Source of the DNA: Ruegeria sp. THAF57
Lineage (GTDB): Bacteria > Pseudomonadota > Alphaproteobacteria > Rhodobacterales > Rhodobacteraceae
Assembly (NCBI RefSeq): GCF_903914075.1
Contig: NZ_CAIWNQ010000008.1
Span: 1 to 64,000, forward strand
Length of the DNA stretch: 64,000 bases
Direction of reading: 5' to 3'
Made by a program: the position numbers and the translations under genes. Shown one piece after another: positions 8,603 to 17,359 of the stretch; positions within the stretch are counted from its first letter, which is position 1; each line of letters starts with the position of its first letter. Under the pieces are notes generated by a model that saw only the letters and a program-made list of their open reading frames with translations, did not search any database and was not told the DNA's origin.

Positions 8603-9463
8603 CTATTCTGCGGCCAGTCGCACAGACTCGTCGCCGATCTGTGAGATTTCCATGATGACCTGCCGCAGAGTGTCCCGGAATGGGGCGAAATTGGCGTTTG
8701 GCGTAATCCGCGTTTCGTCCATATATAGCGACCGGTCGATCTCAATTTGAATTGCGTGCTGATTGCGTCCGGGCCGACCATACGTCTGCGTAACATAGGC
8801 CCCCGCGAACGGCGCATTCCGGGCGACCGTCAGCCCGGCTGAGACAAACGCCGCTTCGATCCGATCCACGATCTCGGGCGAGGCAGACGCCCCAAACCGA
8901 TCCCCCAAAACAATCTGTGGTCGGCGGGTGCTGTTGGTCCCTGCCATTGCAACCGCCTCATGCGGCATTGAATGACAGTCGATCAAAATCGCCTGTCCAA
9001 AAGAATCCAGCGATTCCTTCAGCAAGGACTTCAGGCGCGCATGATATGGGCGCCAACAAGTGTCGATACGCAGGCGCGCTTCATCCATCGTCAACTTGCC
9101 ACGATAAATCGCGCGCCCATTCGCAACGACGCGTGGAATCACACCCAACCCCGATGTAACCCGAGGATTGTGACCCTGACGGCGCGCGCCTTCGATCAAA
9201 GCCGGGTCCAGCTCTTCGGCACTGCGGTTGAGGTCCAGATAGGCGCGGGGCTTGGTCGCCGAGATCAGCGGTGCGCCGCATTCGGCTGCGGGCGAAAACA
9301 ACTGATCCACAAAGGCATCTTCCGAGGATCGAATCACATCCCGGCTCAGAACCGTCCGCTGCAGCAACGATTGCGGGTAATTCCGACCGCTATGAGGAGA
9401 GGAAAACACAACACAAGACGTGCGCTTGGCGGGCAAATCCAATACATAGGCTGTGTTCTGCAT
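8603..9463 (-). CDS. N-formylglutamate amidohydrolase family protein
   Basis: This 286-residue zinc-dependent hydrolase is of the HutG/N-formylglutamate deformylase family, which releases formate and glutamate from N-formylglutamate or related N-formyl amino acids. Motifs: SPHSGRNYP near the N-terminus, a predicted metal region ILIDCHSMPHEA, and GRNQHAIQIEIDRSLYMDE near the C-terminus. The start at 9463 (MQNTAYVLDL) has AAGGAGT 7 bases upstream. No other histidine-degradation (hut) gene is in the window, so the true substrate is open. Confidence 0.85.
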   Translation of the reverse strand: MQNTAYVLDLPAKRTSCVVFSSPHSGRNYPQSLLQRTVLSRDVIRSSEDAFVDQLFSPAAECGAPLISATKPRAYLDLNRSAEELDPALIEGARRQGHNPRVTSGLGVIPRVVANGRAIYRGKLTMDEARLRIDTCWRPYHARLKSLLKESLDSFGQAILIDCHSMPHEAVAMAGTNSTRRPQIVLGDRFGASASPEIVDRIEAAFVSAGLTVARNAPFAGAYVTQTYGRPGRNQHAIQIEIDRSLYMDETRITPNANFAPFRDTLRQVIMEISQIGDESVRLAAE

Positions 9464-9610
9464 AACGACTCCTTGTTCGCGCCCAACATAGACCGGAAAA
9501 TAGTTCTTCCAAACCCCTTGAACCCCTTTGCGACTCCTTTTATAGACCCCGCTACCGGCGCGGGGTTCCGCGCCCCATTTCGTTATGGGGCAGGGCACGC
9601 AAAGGTAAGT

Positions 9611-9685
9611 GGGCGGTTAGCTCAGCGGTAGAGCACTTCGTTGACATCGAAGGGGTCACAAGTTCGATCCTTGTACCGCCCACCA
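9611..9685 (+). tRNA. tRNA-Val (anticodon GAC)
   Basis: A full cloverleaf can be drawn: acceptor GGGCGGT (9611-9617) with ACCGCCC (9675-9681), D-arm GCTC...GAGC, anticodon stem CTTCG/CGAAG around loop TTGACAT, and T-arm with GTTCGATCC. Discriminator A is followed by a gene-encoded CCA (9683-9685). The anticodon GAC reads valine codons GUC and GUU. It is transcribed in the same direction as rpmJ, 91 bp downstream. Confidence 0.97.
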
Positions 9686-9776
9686 TGATTTCACTGTCCC
9701 GGTTTTCCGGGGCACCCGATTAACCCAGGCGCTGGCCACGTCTTTGATGAAGGCGCCGCAGATTGGAGACAGACCC

Positions 9777-9902
9777 ATGAAGGTCAAGAACTCGCTCCGC
9801 TCGCTCAAGAACCGGCACCGTGATTGCCGGATTGTGCGTCGCAAAGGCCGCGTCTACGTGATCAACAAGACGCAGCGCAAGTTCAAAGCTCGCCAGGGCT
9901 AA
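9777..9902 (+). CDS. rpmJ: Ribosomal protein bL36
   Basis: This 41-residue, very basic protein of the large ribosomal subunit begins [17 protein letters not shown] and ends [11 protein letters not shown]. This is the longer form that lacks the zinc-binding CxxC set and is common in alphaproteobacteria. It is preceded by GGAGAC and followed closely by a terminator. The gene is intact, with an unambiguous start. Confidence 0.96.
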   Translation: MKVKNSLRSLKNRHRDCRIVRRKGRVYVINKTQRKFKARQG

Positions 9903-9924
9903 GAACCGCTTAATTCGAATAGAG

Positions 9925-9954
9925 AAAACCGCGCCTCCGAGCGCGGTTTTTTTA
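9925..9954 (+). terminator. rpmJ terminator
   Basis: Stem AAAACCGCGC / GCGCGGTTTT with loop CTCCGA and a T run, 22 bp past the rpmJ stop. The flanking A run means it could also serve the converging SemiSWEET-like gene. Confidence 0.9.
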
Positions 9955-9962
9955 TTGGCAGG

Positions 9963-10286
9963 TCAGAAAGTGATCCCTGCATGGATCAAGATACCGATGA
10001 CCATCAGAATGTTGAGTACCATCGAGATTCCGTTGCCCACATAGATCGGTAATTTTCCAACAACCAGACCGTAGAAAAACCACAGCATCGAAAGCACGGC
10101 GTAAAGAGACCATGACAACAGGGACTGACCGCTTGCATGCTGGGAATGCGTAAAATACAGCTTCATGAGTTGCGGCAGCGTTGCAAACGGACCGACGACG
10201 CCAATGAAAACCATGAATCCCTCGAACCGGGCCATCCAGTGGCCGAGGTTTGATTTCTCCAGTTTTTCAGCCAGCGTTTCCGTCAT
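9963..10286 (-). CDS. SemiSWEET/PQ-loop small membrane transporter-like protein
   Basis: This 107-residue protein has three predicted transmembrane helices and a PQ-loop motif in the first helix (GPFATLPQLMKLY). SemiSWEETs are half-size sugar transporters that work as homodimers. Seen here: helix 1 about 27-45, helix 2 about 60-80 (LSWSLYAVLSMLWFFYG) and helix 3 about 85-105. The start at 10286 (MTETLAEK) is chosen from family length. The substrate cannot be deduced, since it stands alone between rpmJ and an iron-binding protein gene. Confidence 0.75.
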   Translation of the reverse strand: MTETLAEKLEKSNLGHWMARFEGFMVFIGVVGPFATLPQLMKLYFTHSQHASGQSLLSWSLYAVLSMLWFFYGLVVGKLPIYVGNGISMVLNILMVIGILIHAGITF

Positions 10287-10537
10287 CAGATGTGTCCTTT
10301 CGCATGGCACTCAATACAAACAATCCGCAGTCATCGCCCGGAAGCTTCCCGGCAATTTAGCCGTTTCCGGGCCCGCCACCAAGAAAAACGAAGAACCCGG
10401 GCACGGTAAATTCCCGTATCAGCGATCATTTTCCCAAGTAAATTTGTCAGATTATCTTGCATCCCTCTGAGAATCGTTTAATTGACCAAATCAGTCGGGT
10501 TACAGCCCGGCACGAAATTTCACTGTTGGGACATATG

Positions 10538-11554
10538 ATGCTGAAATCCTCTACATGCGTTGCCGCCGCTCTGACGGCCCTGATTTCAACCTCCGCCGTG
10601 GCCGAGGGGGAACTGAACCTTTATTCCTCGCGCCATTACGACACCGACGAGCGCCTCTATTCCGATTTCGAAGACGCCACCGGCATCACCATCAACCGTA
10701 TCGAAGGCAAGGCCGATGAGCTGATCGCCCGTATGGAGGCCGAAGGCGCGAACTCACCCGCCGATATCCTGCTGACTGTGGATACCTCGCGCCTGGCCCG
10801 CGCCAAGAACGCCGGCATCCTGCAACCGATCGACAGCGCGGTTCTGGAAGAACGCATCCCGGCCAACCTCCAGGACGAAGACAACCAGTGGTACGGCTTC
10901 TCGCAGCGTGCGCGGATCATCTTCTATGACAAGGCCGATGTCGCAAACCCTCCTGCCAGCTATCTGGATCTGGCCAAGCCGGAATACAAAGGTCTGGTCT
11001 GCATCCGGTCGTCCAGCAACACCTACAACCAGACCCTGCTGGCGTCGATCATCACCAATCACGGTGCCGAGGCCGCAAAATCATGGGCCGAAGGCGTTGT
11101 CTCAAACATGGCACGCGAACCGCAGGGCGGTGATACCGACCAGCTACGCGGGATCGTCTCGGGTGAATGTGAGATCGCCGTTTCCAACTCGTACTACTTC
11201 GCCCGCGCGCTGCGTAAAGATGTGAAGGGCCTGAGCGCAGATATCGACATGATCGGCGTGCAGTTCCCCGCACAGGACGCCGAGGGCGCGCATATGAACC
11301 TGTCGGGCGCAGGCGTCGCGGCCCATGCGCCGAACAAAGAGAACGCGGTAAAGTTCCTGGAATATCTCGCCGGTGAGCAAGCGCAGGTTTATTTCTCGAA
11401 CGGCAATGATGAATTCCCCGCCGTGGAAGGTGTGGCGCTGGCCGACAACGTCGCATCGCTGGGCGCGTTCAAGGCAGACAAGGTGAACCTGTCCGAAGTC
11501 GCCAAGAACATCCCCGAGGCGCAGAAAATCTTCAACGAAGTTGGTTGGAAGTAA
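10538..11554 (+). CDS. Iron(III)-type ABC transporter substrate-binding protein (FbpA/FutA-like)
   Basis: This 338-residue periplasmic binding protein has a Sec signal peptide (MLKSSTCVAAALTALISTSAVAEG, cleavage near residue 24, given here only as a description of a leader). The mature protein opens with LNLYSSRHYDTDERLY, and later carries the tyrosine pair NSYYFARAL that ligates ferric iron in this family. Two ATGs sit together (10535 and 10538). The second is better spaced from TTGGGA. No permease or ATPase gene is adjacent, so its partners lie elsewhere. A terminator follows at once, consistent with a single-gene unit. Confidence 0.88.
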   Translation: MLKSSTCVAAALTALISTSAVAEGELNLYSSRHYDTDERLYSDFEDATGITINRIEGKADELIARMEAEGANSPADILLTVDTSRLARAKNAGILQPIDSAVLEERIPANLQDEDNQWYGFSQRARIIFYDKADVANPPASYLDLAKPEYKGLVCIRSSSNTYNQTLLASIITNHGAEAAKSWAEGVVSNMAREPQGGDTDQLRGIVSGECEIAVSNSYYFARALRKDVKGLSADIDMIGVQFPAQDAEGAHMNLSGAGVAAHAPNKENAVKFLEYLAGEQAQVYFSNGNDEFPAVEGVALADNVASLGAFKADKVNLSEVAKNIPEAQKIFNEVGWK

Positions 11555-11578
11555 TCAACCCAACAAAGTCACGAACCT

Positions 11579-11606
11579 GGGCGCAGAGAATTCTGCGCCC
11601 TTTTTT
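11579..11606 (+). terminator. Terminator after the iron-binding protein gene
   Basis: Stem GGCGCAGA / TCTGCGCC closed by a small loop (GAAT) and followed by six T. It lies 25 bp after the stop codon. Confidence 0.92.
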
Positions 11607-11668
11607 GTTGATTTTAGATGTGTTTTTCGCATACTTCTCATATATGAAAATTTTTCTCACTTTTGACA

Positions 11669-12223
11669 ATGATGCATGACATATCGCATCGCCTCGCCAA
11701 CAGGCTGAATGAGCTGCGCCGCGCGCGGGGTTTATCGCTGGACCAATTGGCAGATCAAAGCGGGGTCAGCCGGGCAACGCTGTCCCGCATGGAAAAGGGT
11801 GATGTCAGCCCCTCTGCAGAAACGCTTGGCCGGATTTGCGCCGCCTACGGCTTGCCGATGTCGCGCCTGCTGATGATGGTCGAGGACAGTTTTGAACCTC
11901 GCGTGCCATTTGAAAGTCAACCGGAATGGCGTGATCCGGACACCGGGTTTACGCGCCGGTCTGTCTCGCCTCCGGCCGCTGGGCTAAGTGGCGAAGTGCT
12001 GGAGGGGCACCTACCACCCGACACCGAGATCACTTATGACACGCCGCCCAAACCCGGGCAGGAACATCACCTGATCCTTCTTGATGGTGCCCTGACCCTG
12101 AGCGTGGATGGCGTTGCACATACGCTCACCGGGGGGGACTGCCTGCGGTATCACCTGTCCGGCCCCACGCGATTTGAAACGCCTGCGACCCGAGGTGCGC
12201 GATATTTATTGGTGCTGATATGA
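11669..12223 (+). CDS. XRE-family transcriptional regulator with C-terminal cupin domain
   Basis: This is a cytoplasmic regulator of about 184 residues. An N-terminal helix-turn-helix (LDQLADQSGVSRATLSRMEK, about residues 25-45) is followed by a C-terminal cupin (about 110-180, containing PGQEHHLILLDG) that may sense a small ligand. The ATG at 11669 or 11672 is likely, and a TTG at 11663 is in frame but less likely. Its stop overlaps the start of the next gene (ATGA), so it is translationally coupled to a GNAT acetyltransferase and probably controls that unit. Confidence 0.85.
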   Translation: MMHDISHRLANRLNELRRARGLSLDQLADQSGVSRATLSRMEKGDVSPSAETLGRICAAYGLPMSRLLMMVEDSFEPRVPFESQPEWRDPDTGFTRRSVSPPAAGLSGEVLEGHLPPDTEITYDTPPKPGQEHHLILLDGALTLSVDGVAHTLTGGDCLRYHLSGPTRFETPATRGARYLLVLI

Positions 12224-12738
12224 TTTCACGGCTTGTGGAAAGTGAGCTCGACTATGCGTTGGACGATTTGTCCGACATCCTACATACCTGCGTGCAGAAT
12301 GGTGCCAGCGTTGGATTCGTCCTGCCCTTTTCACCGGATGAGGCACGCGAGTATTGGCGAACGCACGTGTGGCCCAGCGCGCAATCGGGTGCCTTGGACA
12401 TGTTCGCCGCACGGGACGCGGGCCGGATTGTCGGGACCGTGCAACTGATACCCGCGACCATGCCAAACCAGCCACACAGGGCAGATGTGGCCAAGCTGTT
12501 GGTTCACCCTAAAGCCCAGCGCAAAGGGCTGGGTCGCGCATTGATGACCGCCCTTGAGGAACGGGCGCGACAACTGGGTCGAACGATGCTGGTTCTGGAT
12601 ACGCGCAGCACGGACCCGTCGCTTATCCTCTATCAATCCCTTGGCTTTCAGATCGCCGGGGAAATACCGAATTATTGCCGGAACCCGTTCGAAAACCGGT
12701 TAGAGCCGACAACCTATATGTTCAAGGACCTGTCCTAA
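12220..12738 (+). CDS. GNAT-family N-acetyltransferase
   Basis: This 172-residue protein carries the acetyl-CoA-binding signature VHPKAQRKGLGRALM (the R/Q-x-x-G-x-G/A loop of GNAT enzymes) preceded by DVAKLL, and the C-terminal YQSLGFQIAGEIP typical of the fold. The acceptor is unknown. The start overlaps the stop of the XRE-cupin regulator by 4 bp. A CCTAGGC/GCCTAGG hairpin without a T run follows (12740-12758). Confidence 0.88.
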   Translation: MISRLVESELDYALDDLSDILHTCVQNGASVGFVLPFSPDEAREYWRTHVWPSAQSGALDMFAARDAGRIVGTVQLIPATMPNQPHRADVAKLLVHPKAQRKGLGRALMTALEERARQLGRTMLVLDTRSTDPSLILYQSLGFQIAGEIPNYCRNPFENRLEPTTYMFKDLS

Positions 12739-12739
12739 A

Positions 12740-12758
12740 CCTAGGCATTGCGCCTAGG
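12740..12758. other. Short perfect hairpin between GNAT and PLD genes
   Basis: CCTAGGC and GCCTAGG flank a 5-base loop directly after the GNAT stop codon. There is no T tract, so it may be a weak terminator or an mRNA-end stabiliser rather than a standard intrinsic terminator. Confidence 0.45.
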
Positions 12759-12855
12759 CGACAACGGCACCAGAAACGCCGGGCAACAACCGGAACAGGC
12801 TTGCAACACCTCCGCTTCGCGGTGTCACTATCAACAGGATGGTTGGAGAAGCTGC

Positions 12856-14388
12856 ATGAAGCCGCGATTGATTGGGGGTCTGTTTATGTGCGCCGTGGTT
12901 CTGGCCGCCTGTGCGCAGACGCAACGATCATATGAAAAGACCGTAACAACTTCGGTTTCGGCTCGCCCGAACAGCGGCTTGTCACAAACGGCGCAAAGAC
13001 TGGGCGACCCAAGGGACGGCCGGTCCGGCGTCAAGCTCATCAGTGACGGAGAAGAGGCGCTTGTATCGCGCCTTTTGCTTGCCGCCGCAGCGGAACAGAC
13101 GATCGACGCGCAGTATTACCTTCTGCACAACGACACGACGGGGCACCTGTTTGCCGCCAGCCTGCTGCAGGCCGCCGACCGAGGAGTTCGGGTCCGACTG
13201 CTGCTGGATGATATGGACACGTCCAGCTATGATGCGATGACAGCCGCGTTGGACAAGCACGAGAATATCGAGATCCGCCTTTTCAACCCATTCTGGCGCG
13301 ATCAAAGCCTGCTGGTCGCCGGACTGACCGACTTCAAACGCATCAACCGCCGCATGCACAACAAGTCGATGACGGCCGACAATGTGTTTACCATCGTAGG
13401 TGGTCGCAATATCGGCTCCGAGTACTTTCTGGCCCGCAAAGAAATGAACTATGCAGACCTTGATGTGCTGGCGACAGGCCCTGTCGTGCGTCAGGTCTCG
13501 GACAGCTTTGATTCCTACTGGAACAGCGAGTTTGCCGTCCCAGCGAGCGTTGTCATCGAAGACCCCGAAACCATCTCGTTAAGCGACGCCCGTATCCGCC
13601 TGACCGAGCTTGTGGAGGAGGCAAAGCCGACGCCTTATGGATCAGCCTTGCGCAGATCAGCGAAAGAAAACTTTGCAGATGGGGCACTGAGGCTGGATTG
13701 GGTTCCCGCACAGCTTTACGCCGACCCGCCGTCCAAAGCGGCCGGTGCAGACAGCGCGGACCCCATTCTTGCCTCGCAACTGCTACCTTATTTTGAAGAT
13801 GCTGAAAGGGAAGTGAACATCATCTCGGCCTATTTCGTGCCGCGCACCAATGGCGTCAGGTGGATGACCGAGATGGAAAACCGCGGCGTCGAGGTGAAGG
13901 TCGTGACCAATTCGCTGGCCTCCAACGATGTGGCCCCGGTCTATGCCCACTATGCCAAGAAACGCCGCGCCCTGTTGCGCGGCGGGGTCGAACTTTATGA
14001 GCTGCGCCCCGACGCCTATCAGGTTCAACGGCGGGGCATAAACTGGGCGCAATCGCGTTCGGGCCTGCATTCCAAAGCGTTTGCTGTTGATGACCGTTAC
14101 CTATTCGTGGGGTCATTCAACTGGGATCCGCGATCGGTCAATATCAACACAGAAATGGGTATCTTGATCGACTCGCCTGCGCTGACCACGCAGACTATGG
14201 CCGCGCTTGATAATGCTTTGCCGGCTTATACCTACAGCGTCACACTCGAAAGGGCCGGTCAGTTGAAGTGGACCACCCAGAACGAGGACGGCACCATAGC
14301 GGAATATGATGCGGAACCAACCGGGTCCGTTTGGGATCATATTCTGGCCGGTTTCTTTGCGGTTCTGCCCATCGGATCACAGCTTTAG
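12856..14388 (+). CDS. Phospholipase D/cardiolipin synthase-like lipoprotein
   Basis: This is a 510-residue protein of the PLD superfamily with two catalytic HKD motifs: MHNKSMTAD (about residue 170) and LHSKAFAVDD followed by GSFNWDPRS (about residue 405). That pair is the full set for phosphodiester transfer or hydrolysis. The leader ends in a lipobox VVLAAC, so the mature enzyme should be lipid-anchored facing the periplasm, unlike cytoplasmic-membrane cardiolipin synthases. The start at 12856 (MKPRLIGG) has TTGGAGAAG upstream. Its likely job is phospholipid remodelling or head-group hydrolysis at the envelope, but the substrate is not deducible. Confidence 0.88.
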   Translation: MKPRLIGGLFMCAVVLAACAQTQRSYEKTVTTSVSARPNSGLSQTAQRLGDPRDGRSGVKLISDGEEALVSRLLLAAAAEQTIDAQYYLLHNDTTGHLFAASLLQAADRGVRVRLLLDDMDTSSYDAMTAALDKHENIEIRLFNPFWRDQSLLVAGLTDFKRINRRMHNKSMTADNVFTIVGGRNIGSEYFLARKEMNYADLDVLATGPVVRQVSDSFDSYWNSEFAVPASVVIEDPETISLSDARIRLTELVEEAKPTPYGSALRRSAKENFADGALRLDWVPAQLYADPPSKAAGADSADPILASQLLPYFEDAEREVNIISAYFVPRTNGVRWMTEMENRGVEVKVVTNSLASNDVAPVYAHYAKKRRALLRGGVELYELRPDAYQVQRRGINWAQSRSGLHSKAFAVDDRYLFVGSFNWDPRSVNINTEMGILIDSPALTTQTMAALDNALPAYTYSVTLERAGQLKWTTQNEDGTIAEYDAEPTGSVWDHILAGFFAVLPIGSQL

Positions 14389-14436
14389 GGAAAGAACGAC
14401 CCGGCACGCTAGCCCACTTCAGGAAGGAGCAAGGCC

Positions 14437-14802
14437 ATGAAGTATTTCAAGCTGTATGCCGACGCCGACGGGGAAAGCCATTGGACCGACATCGACGTTC
14501 CGCTGCGTGAACGCAGCTTTGCCCCGCCCGCCAAAGCCATCGAAATATCTGACCCCGAGCCTGCCACTCAATTCATGTTTCTGCGGTTGCAATCCGGGTG
14601 GGACGAACCCGTTCACCCAACGCCTGTCGCGCAGAAACTTGTCTGCCTGTCCGGGTCTGTGCGGGTCACCGCAAGCGATGGCGACATGCGCGATGTGGGT
14701 CCGGGGGACGTTTGGCATATGGAAGATACCCACGGCAAAGGTCACCACACCGTTGTCACCAGCGCCGACGATTTTGAAGCCGTCATTATCCAGTACGGAT
14801 AG
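14437..14802 (+). CDS. Small cupin-domain protein
   Basis: This 121-residue single-domain beta-barrel is predicted to be cytoplasmic. The barrel is suggested by VAQKLVCLSGSVRVTASDGDMRDVGPGDVW and histidines in EDTHGKGHHTVV (described, not aligned). Some metal-binding cupins use such histidines. A good ribosome site (AGGAAGGAG) precedes it. It follows the PLD lipoprotein by 48 bp on the same strand and could be co-transcribed, but no shared pathway is evident. Confidence 0.75.
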   Translation: MKYFKLYADADGESHWTDIDVPLRERSFAPPAKAIEISDPEPATQFMFLRLQSGWDEPVHPTPVAQKLVCLSGSVRVTASDGDMRDVGPGDVWHMEDTHGKGHHTVVTSADDFEAVIIQYG

Positions 14803-14897
14803 CTCTCTACCTCAATCAAAACCCCGCGCGGGCAGATTTCGGGTATACTGGCCCCGATGAATTGCACCTTCTCGCGGGCGTTCTGGAGGAGACGGAT

Positions 14898-16289
14898 ATG
14901 GAACAGCGGCTTTCGGCCATCCTTGCCGCCGATATGGTGGGTTACTCGCGGCTAATGGAATTTGACGAACTGGGCGTTCTGACCCGTCAAAAAAAATATC
15001 GCCGGGAATTGATCGACCCCGAAATCGCACGCAGCCGTGGCAGTATCGTGAAAACCACAGGTGACGGTATGCTTGCCACATTCGAGTCTGTGCAAGACGC
15101 GGTCAAATGTGCCGTCAACATCCAGAAAGCTATGAACCAAAACGAAACCGAACTGGAGGACGATCAGAGAATTCGGTTTCGCGTCGGTATCAATCTGGGC
15201 GACGTCATTTTCGATGACGGTGATATATTCGGCGACGGGGTGAACGTGGCCGCGCGGCTGGAAGGTCTTGCGGAACCGGGCGGTGTCTGCGTTTCCGATA
15301 TCGTGCATCAAGCCGTCCAAGACAGGGTCGATGCCCCGTTTCGCGACATGGGCGGCCAGCGCGTTAAGAATATCAGCCGTCCGATCCGTGTCTGGCACTG
15401 GTCGCCACAAGCACCCCGGCAACGAAAAGCGCCTGACATCTCGCTGCAGCAGCGCGTCAAGTTTTGCCGGTCACAGGACGGGGTCAACCTTGCATGGGCA
15501 AGCACCGGACAGGGAACGCCTGTACTGAAGGCTCCGAACTGGCTCAACCACATCGAATACGAATGGACCAGCCCGGTCTGGGGCGATTTCCTGTCCGAGA
15601 TGTCGAAACTGTGCCAACTGGTTCGTTTCGACCAGCGAGGCAATGGCCTGTCCGATTGGGACGTTGACGACATATCCGAGGACCGGATGATTGATGACAT
15701 GGTCGCCGTTGCCGACGCCGCCGGGCTGGAGCGTTTCGGGCTGTTGGGGATCAGTCAGGGATCGGCGTTTTCCGTCCGATTTGCCACAAAATACCCCGAG
15801 CGAGTCAAATTCCTTGTCCTCCTCGGAGGTTACGTCCGAGGGCGCATGTCGCGCGGTGACGCAGAGGCCGAGCAATTCTACGAAGCGTCACGCGCCATGG
15901 TATCGACCGGCTGGGGGTCACCCAATCCGGTTTACCGCCACTTCTTTACGTCATGCTATATGCCTGATGCCACGCCGGAAGAAGGGGCCAGCTTTGATGA
16001 AATGCAACGCATTTCCGCCAGCCCTGAAACGGCGCTTCGCATCATGGAAATGAACGCCCATGTAGATGCGCGCGCCGATGCGCAGGGCATTCGTGTCCCA
16101 ACGCTGGTCCTGCACGCAAAGGGCGATTTGGCCGCCCCAATCAGCGAAGGCCGCGAAACTGCGCGTGAAATTCCCACAGCGGAGTTCGTCGAACTTCCCG
16201 GTTCGAACCATTGCATGATCCGGGGTCATGCGGGATTTAATGAGTTCTTTCAGGAAATCGGACCCTTTCTGAAAGAACACGGCAGCTAG
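14898..16289 (+). CDS. Class III adenylate/guanylate cyclase domain fused to an alpha/beta hydrolase
   Basis: This 463-residue cytoplasmic protein has two domains. Residues 1-170 are a class III nucleotide cyclase: metal-binding Asp12 (ILAADMVGYSRLM) and Asp56 (KTTGDGM), Lys52 and Asp113 in positions that favour ATP, and the FGDGVNVAARLE motif ending in the transition-state Arg120. Residues 190-463 are an alpha/beta hydrolase with nucleophile Ser286 in GISQGS and a C-terminal histidine candidate in SNHCMIRGHAG. The start at 14898 follows GGAGGA. Similar fusions are known in alphaproteobacteria, but I cannot name the hydrolase substrate. The cyclase could signal in response to the hydrolase ligand. 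Confidence 0.88.
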   Translation: MEQRLSAILAADMVGYSRLMEFDELGVLTRQKKYRRELIDPEIARSRGSIVKTTGDGMLATFESVQDAVKCAVNIQKAMNQNETELEDDQRIRFRVGINLGDVIFDDGDIFGDGVNVAARLEGLAEPGGVCVSDIVHQAVQDRVDAPFRDMGGQRVKNISRPIRVWHWSPQAPRQRKAPDISLQQRVKFCRSQDGVNLAWASTGQGTPVLKAPNWLNHIEYEWTSPVWGDFLSEMSKLCQLVRFDQRGNGLSDWDVDDISEDRMIDDMVAVADAAGLERFGLLGISQGSAFSVRFATKYPERVKFLVLLGGYVRGRMSRGDAEAEQFYEASRAMVSTGWGSPNPVYRHFFTSCYMPDATPEEGASFDEMQRISASPETALRIMEMNAHVDARADAQGIRVPTLVLHAKGDLAAPISEGRETAREIPTAEFVELPGSNHCMIRGHAGFNEFFQEIGPFLKEHGS

Positions 16290-16473
16290 GGCCCAATTCG
16301 AACGCGCCAAAGACTTAACCTGTTGTCAGGGTGCTGCGTTGGGCGCCCGATCAAACTGTGTTCCCGCGCCACGCCAAGAAATTGAGTCTGCTGAGTGATC
16401 AGTTTCATTTTGCCGGGAATCACTTTCGGGCATTATGATCCAAGAATGTTTAATGAGTTTTATGAGTTGATAG

Positions 16474-16893
16474 ATGTACCCTTCGCATATTGGCGCGCAT
16501 TGCAGCGCCACCACTGACGTTCAAAGAAACGAGTTCGCGCAGAAATACCCTTTGCTGGATGACGCATCGGTTCATGCGCAATGGAAGAACGGATCCTGGC
16601 AGATCACGAGGATCGGAGATATCTGGAAGAGAACGGGAAAAATAATGTCCGTACCTCATGACGGGACGGATGCTTTCCCCTCGTTTCAGTTCGCCGAGGA
16701 CGGGACCCCATTGCCCCTGATGGAAAAAGTCCTCAAGGCGCTGCCCTGTGAAATGACGCCCTGGCAACGGGCTTATTGGATGACATCCCCCAGAAAGGAA
16801 CTCGGGGGCCAATTCCCGGCACAATGCATAAGAGCGGGAGACGAACGCGTGATCGACGCCGCCGGACGCACCAAAGGCGTTCCGCGCGAGTAA
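16474..16893 (+). CDS. MbcA/ParS/Xre-antitoxin-like protein, orphan
   Basis: This 139-residue protein has an N-terminal segment like the DNA-binding part of some Xre/MbcA-type antitoxins (residues about 20-65, ending SVPHDGTDAFPSFQF). Its C-terminal half resembles the toxin-binding domain, with PLMEKVLKALPCEMTPWQ and then FWMT-like YWMTSPRKELGG. In type II RES/Xre systems such a gene normally sits beside a RES-domain toxin. None is present upstream or in the following 450 bp, which are gene-free. It may be an orphan antitoxin, a regulator, or the survivor of a decayed pair. Confidence 0.55.
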   Translation: MYPSHIGAHCSATTDVQRNEFAQKYPLLDDASVHAQWKNGSWQITRIGDIWKRTGKIMSVPHDGTDAFPSFQFAEDGTPLPLMEKVLKALPCEMTPWQRAYWMTSPRKELGGQFPAQCIRAGDERVIDAAGRTKGVPRE

Positions 16894-17359
16894 GCTGTGG
16901 CCCACCTCTCAGAACGCAGCTTTTAGCCGTATATTCACGCTAAGCCGTCGTGCTTTGGCTGTTTCGATGCGCAACTCGCGGAATGACGGCTGCCAACGCG
17001 ACCGTATATAAGCCCGCAAGCAGGTGAGCTTCGACCATACCCAAAAGCCTCCCGAACGAGGTTTAGATCGGAGCGAGGACCTGACCGTATTGGAGGATGA
17101 CAGCTTCGAAGTCACGGGGCTGCAGGCCACAGCCGGCGGACAAGAGGATCTGGAATTCCATTGCTTAAAAATTTGTAGGGACGCTCATAACGATGCATTC
17201 CCAACATTGATTTCATTGAAGAAAATCTTGGAAGCTTGTCCATAACTCTGCGCGGTATTTGCGCATAACTTTGCACGATTTGCCCATAAGTTTGCGTGCC
17301 ACAGAGAACCCATCGAACAAACCAGCTCCTATGGCTTATCTGCAATTCTCAAATGCAAC
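16894..17359. other. Gene-free stretch at the left border of the island
   Basis: About 465 bp without a credible gene. It carries the repeat array at 17237-17296 described separately. Short open frames on both strands here have no family character. Confidence 0.5.
17237..17296 (+). repeat. Array of about 21-bp direct repeats, transposon-end-like (left border)
   Basis: TGTC is followed by three consecutive units: CATAACTCTGCGCGGTATT..., CATAACTTTGCACGATTTGC... and CATAAGTTTGCG (truncated). Spacings are 23 and 21 bp. The second unit matches a unit at 27364-27384 in 20 of 21 positions. A terminal TGT with tandem 20-odd-bp sites pointing inwards is how ends of Tn7/Tn5053/Mu-type transposons look (transposase-binding sites). 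No transposase gene is in the window. Confidence 0.55.

Noticed and set aside
16909-17130. A 73-codon minus-strand frame as a possible transposase fragment
   Set aside because: It is basic and vaguely transposase-like, but no signature residues could be recognised.
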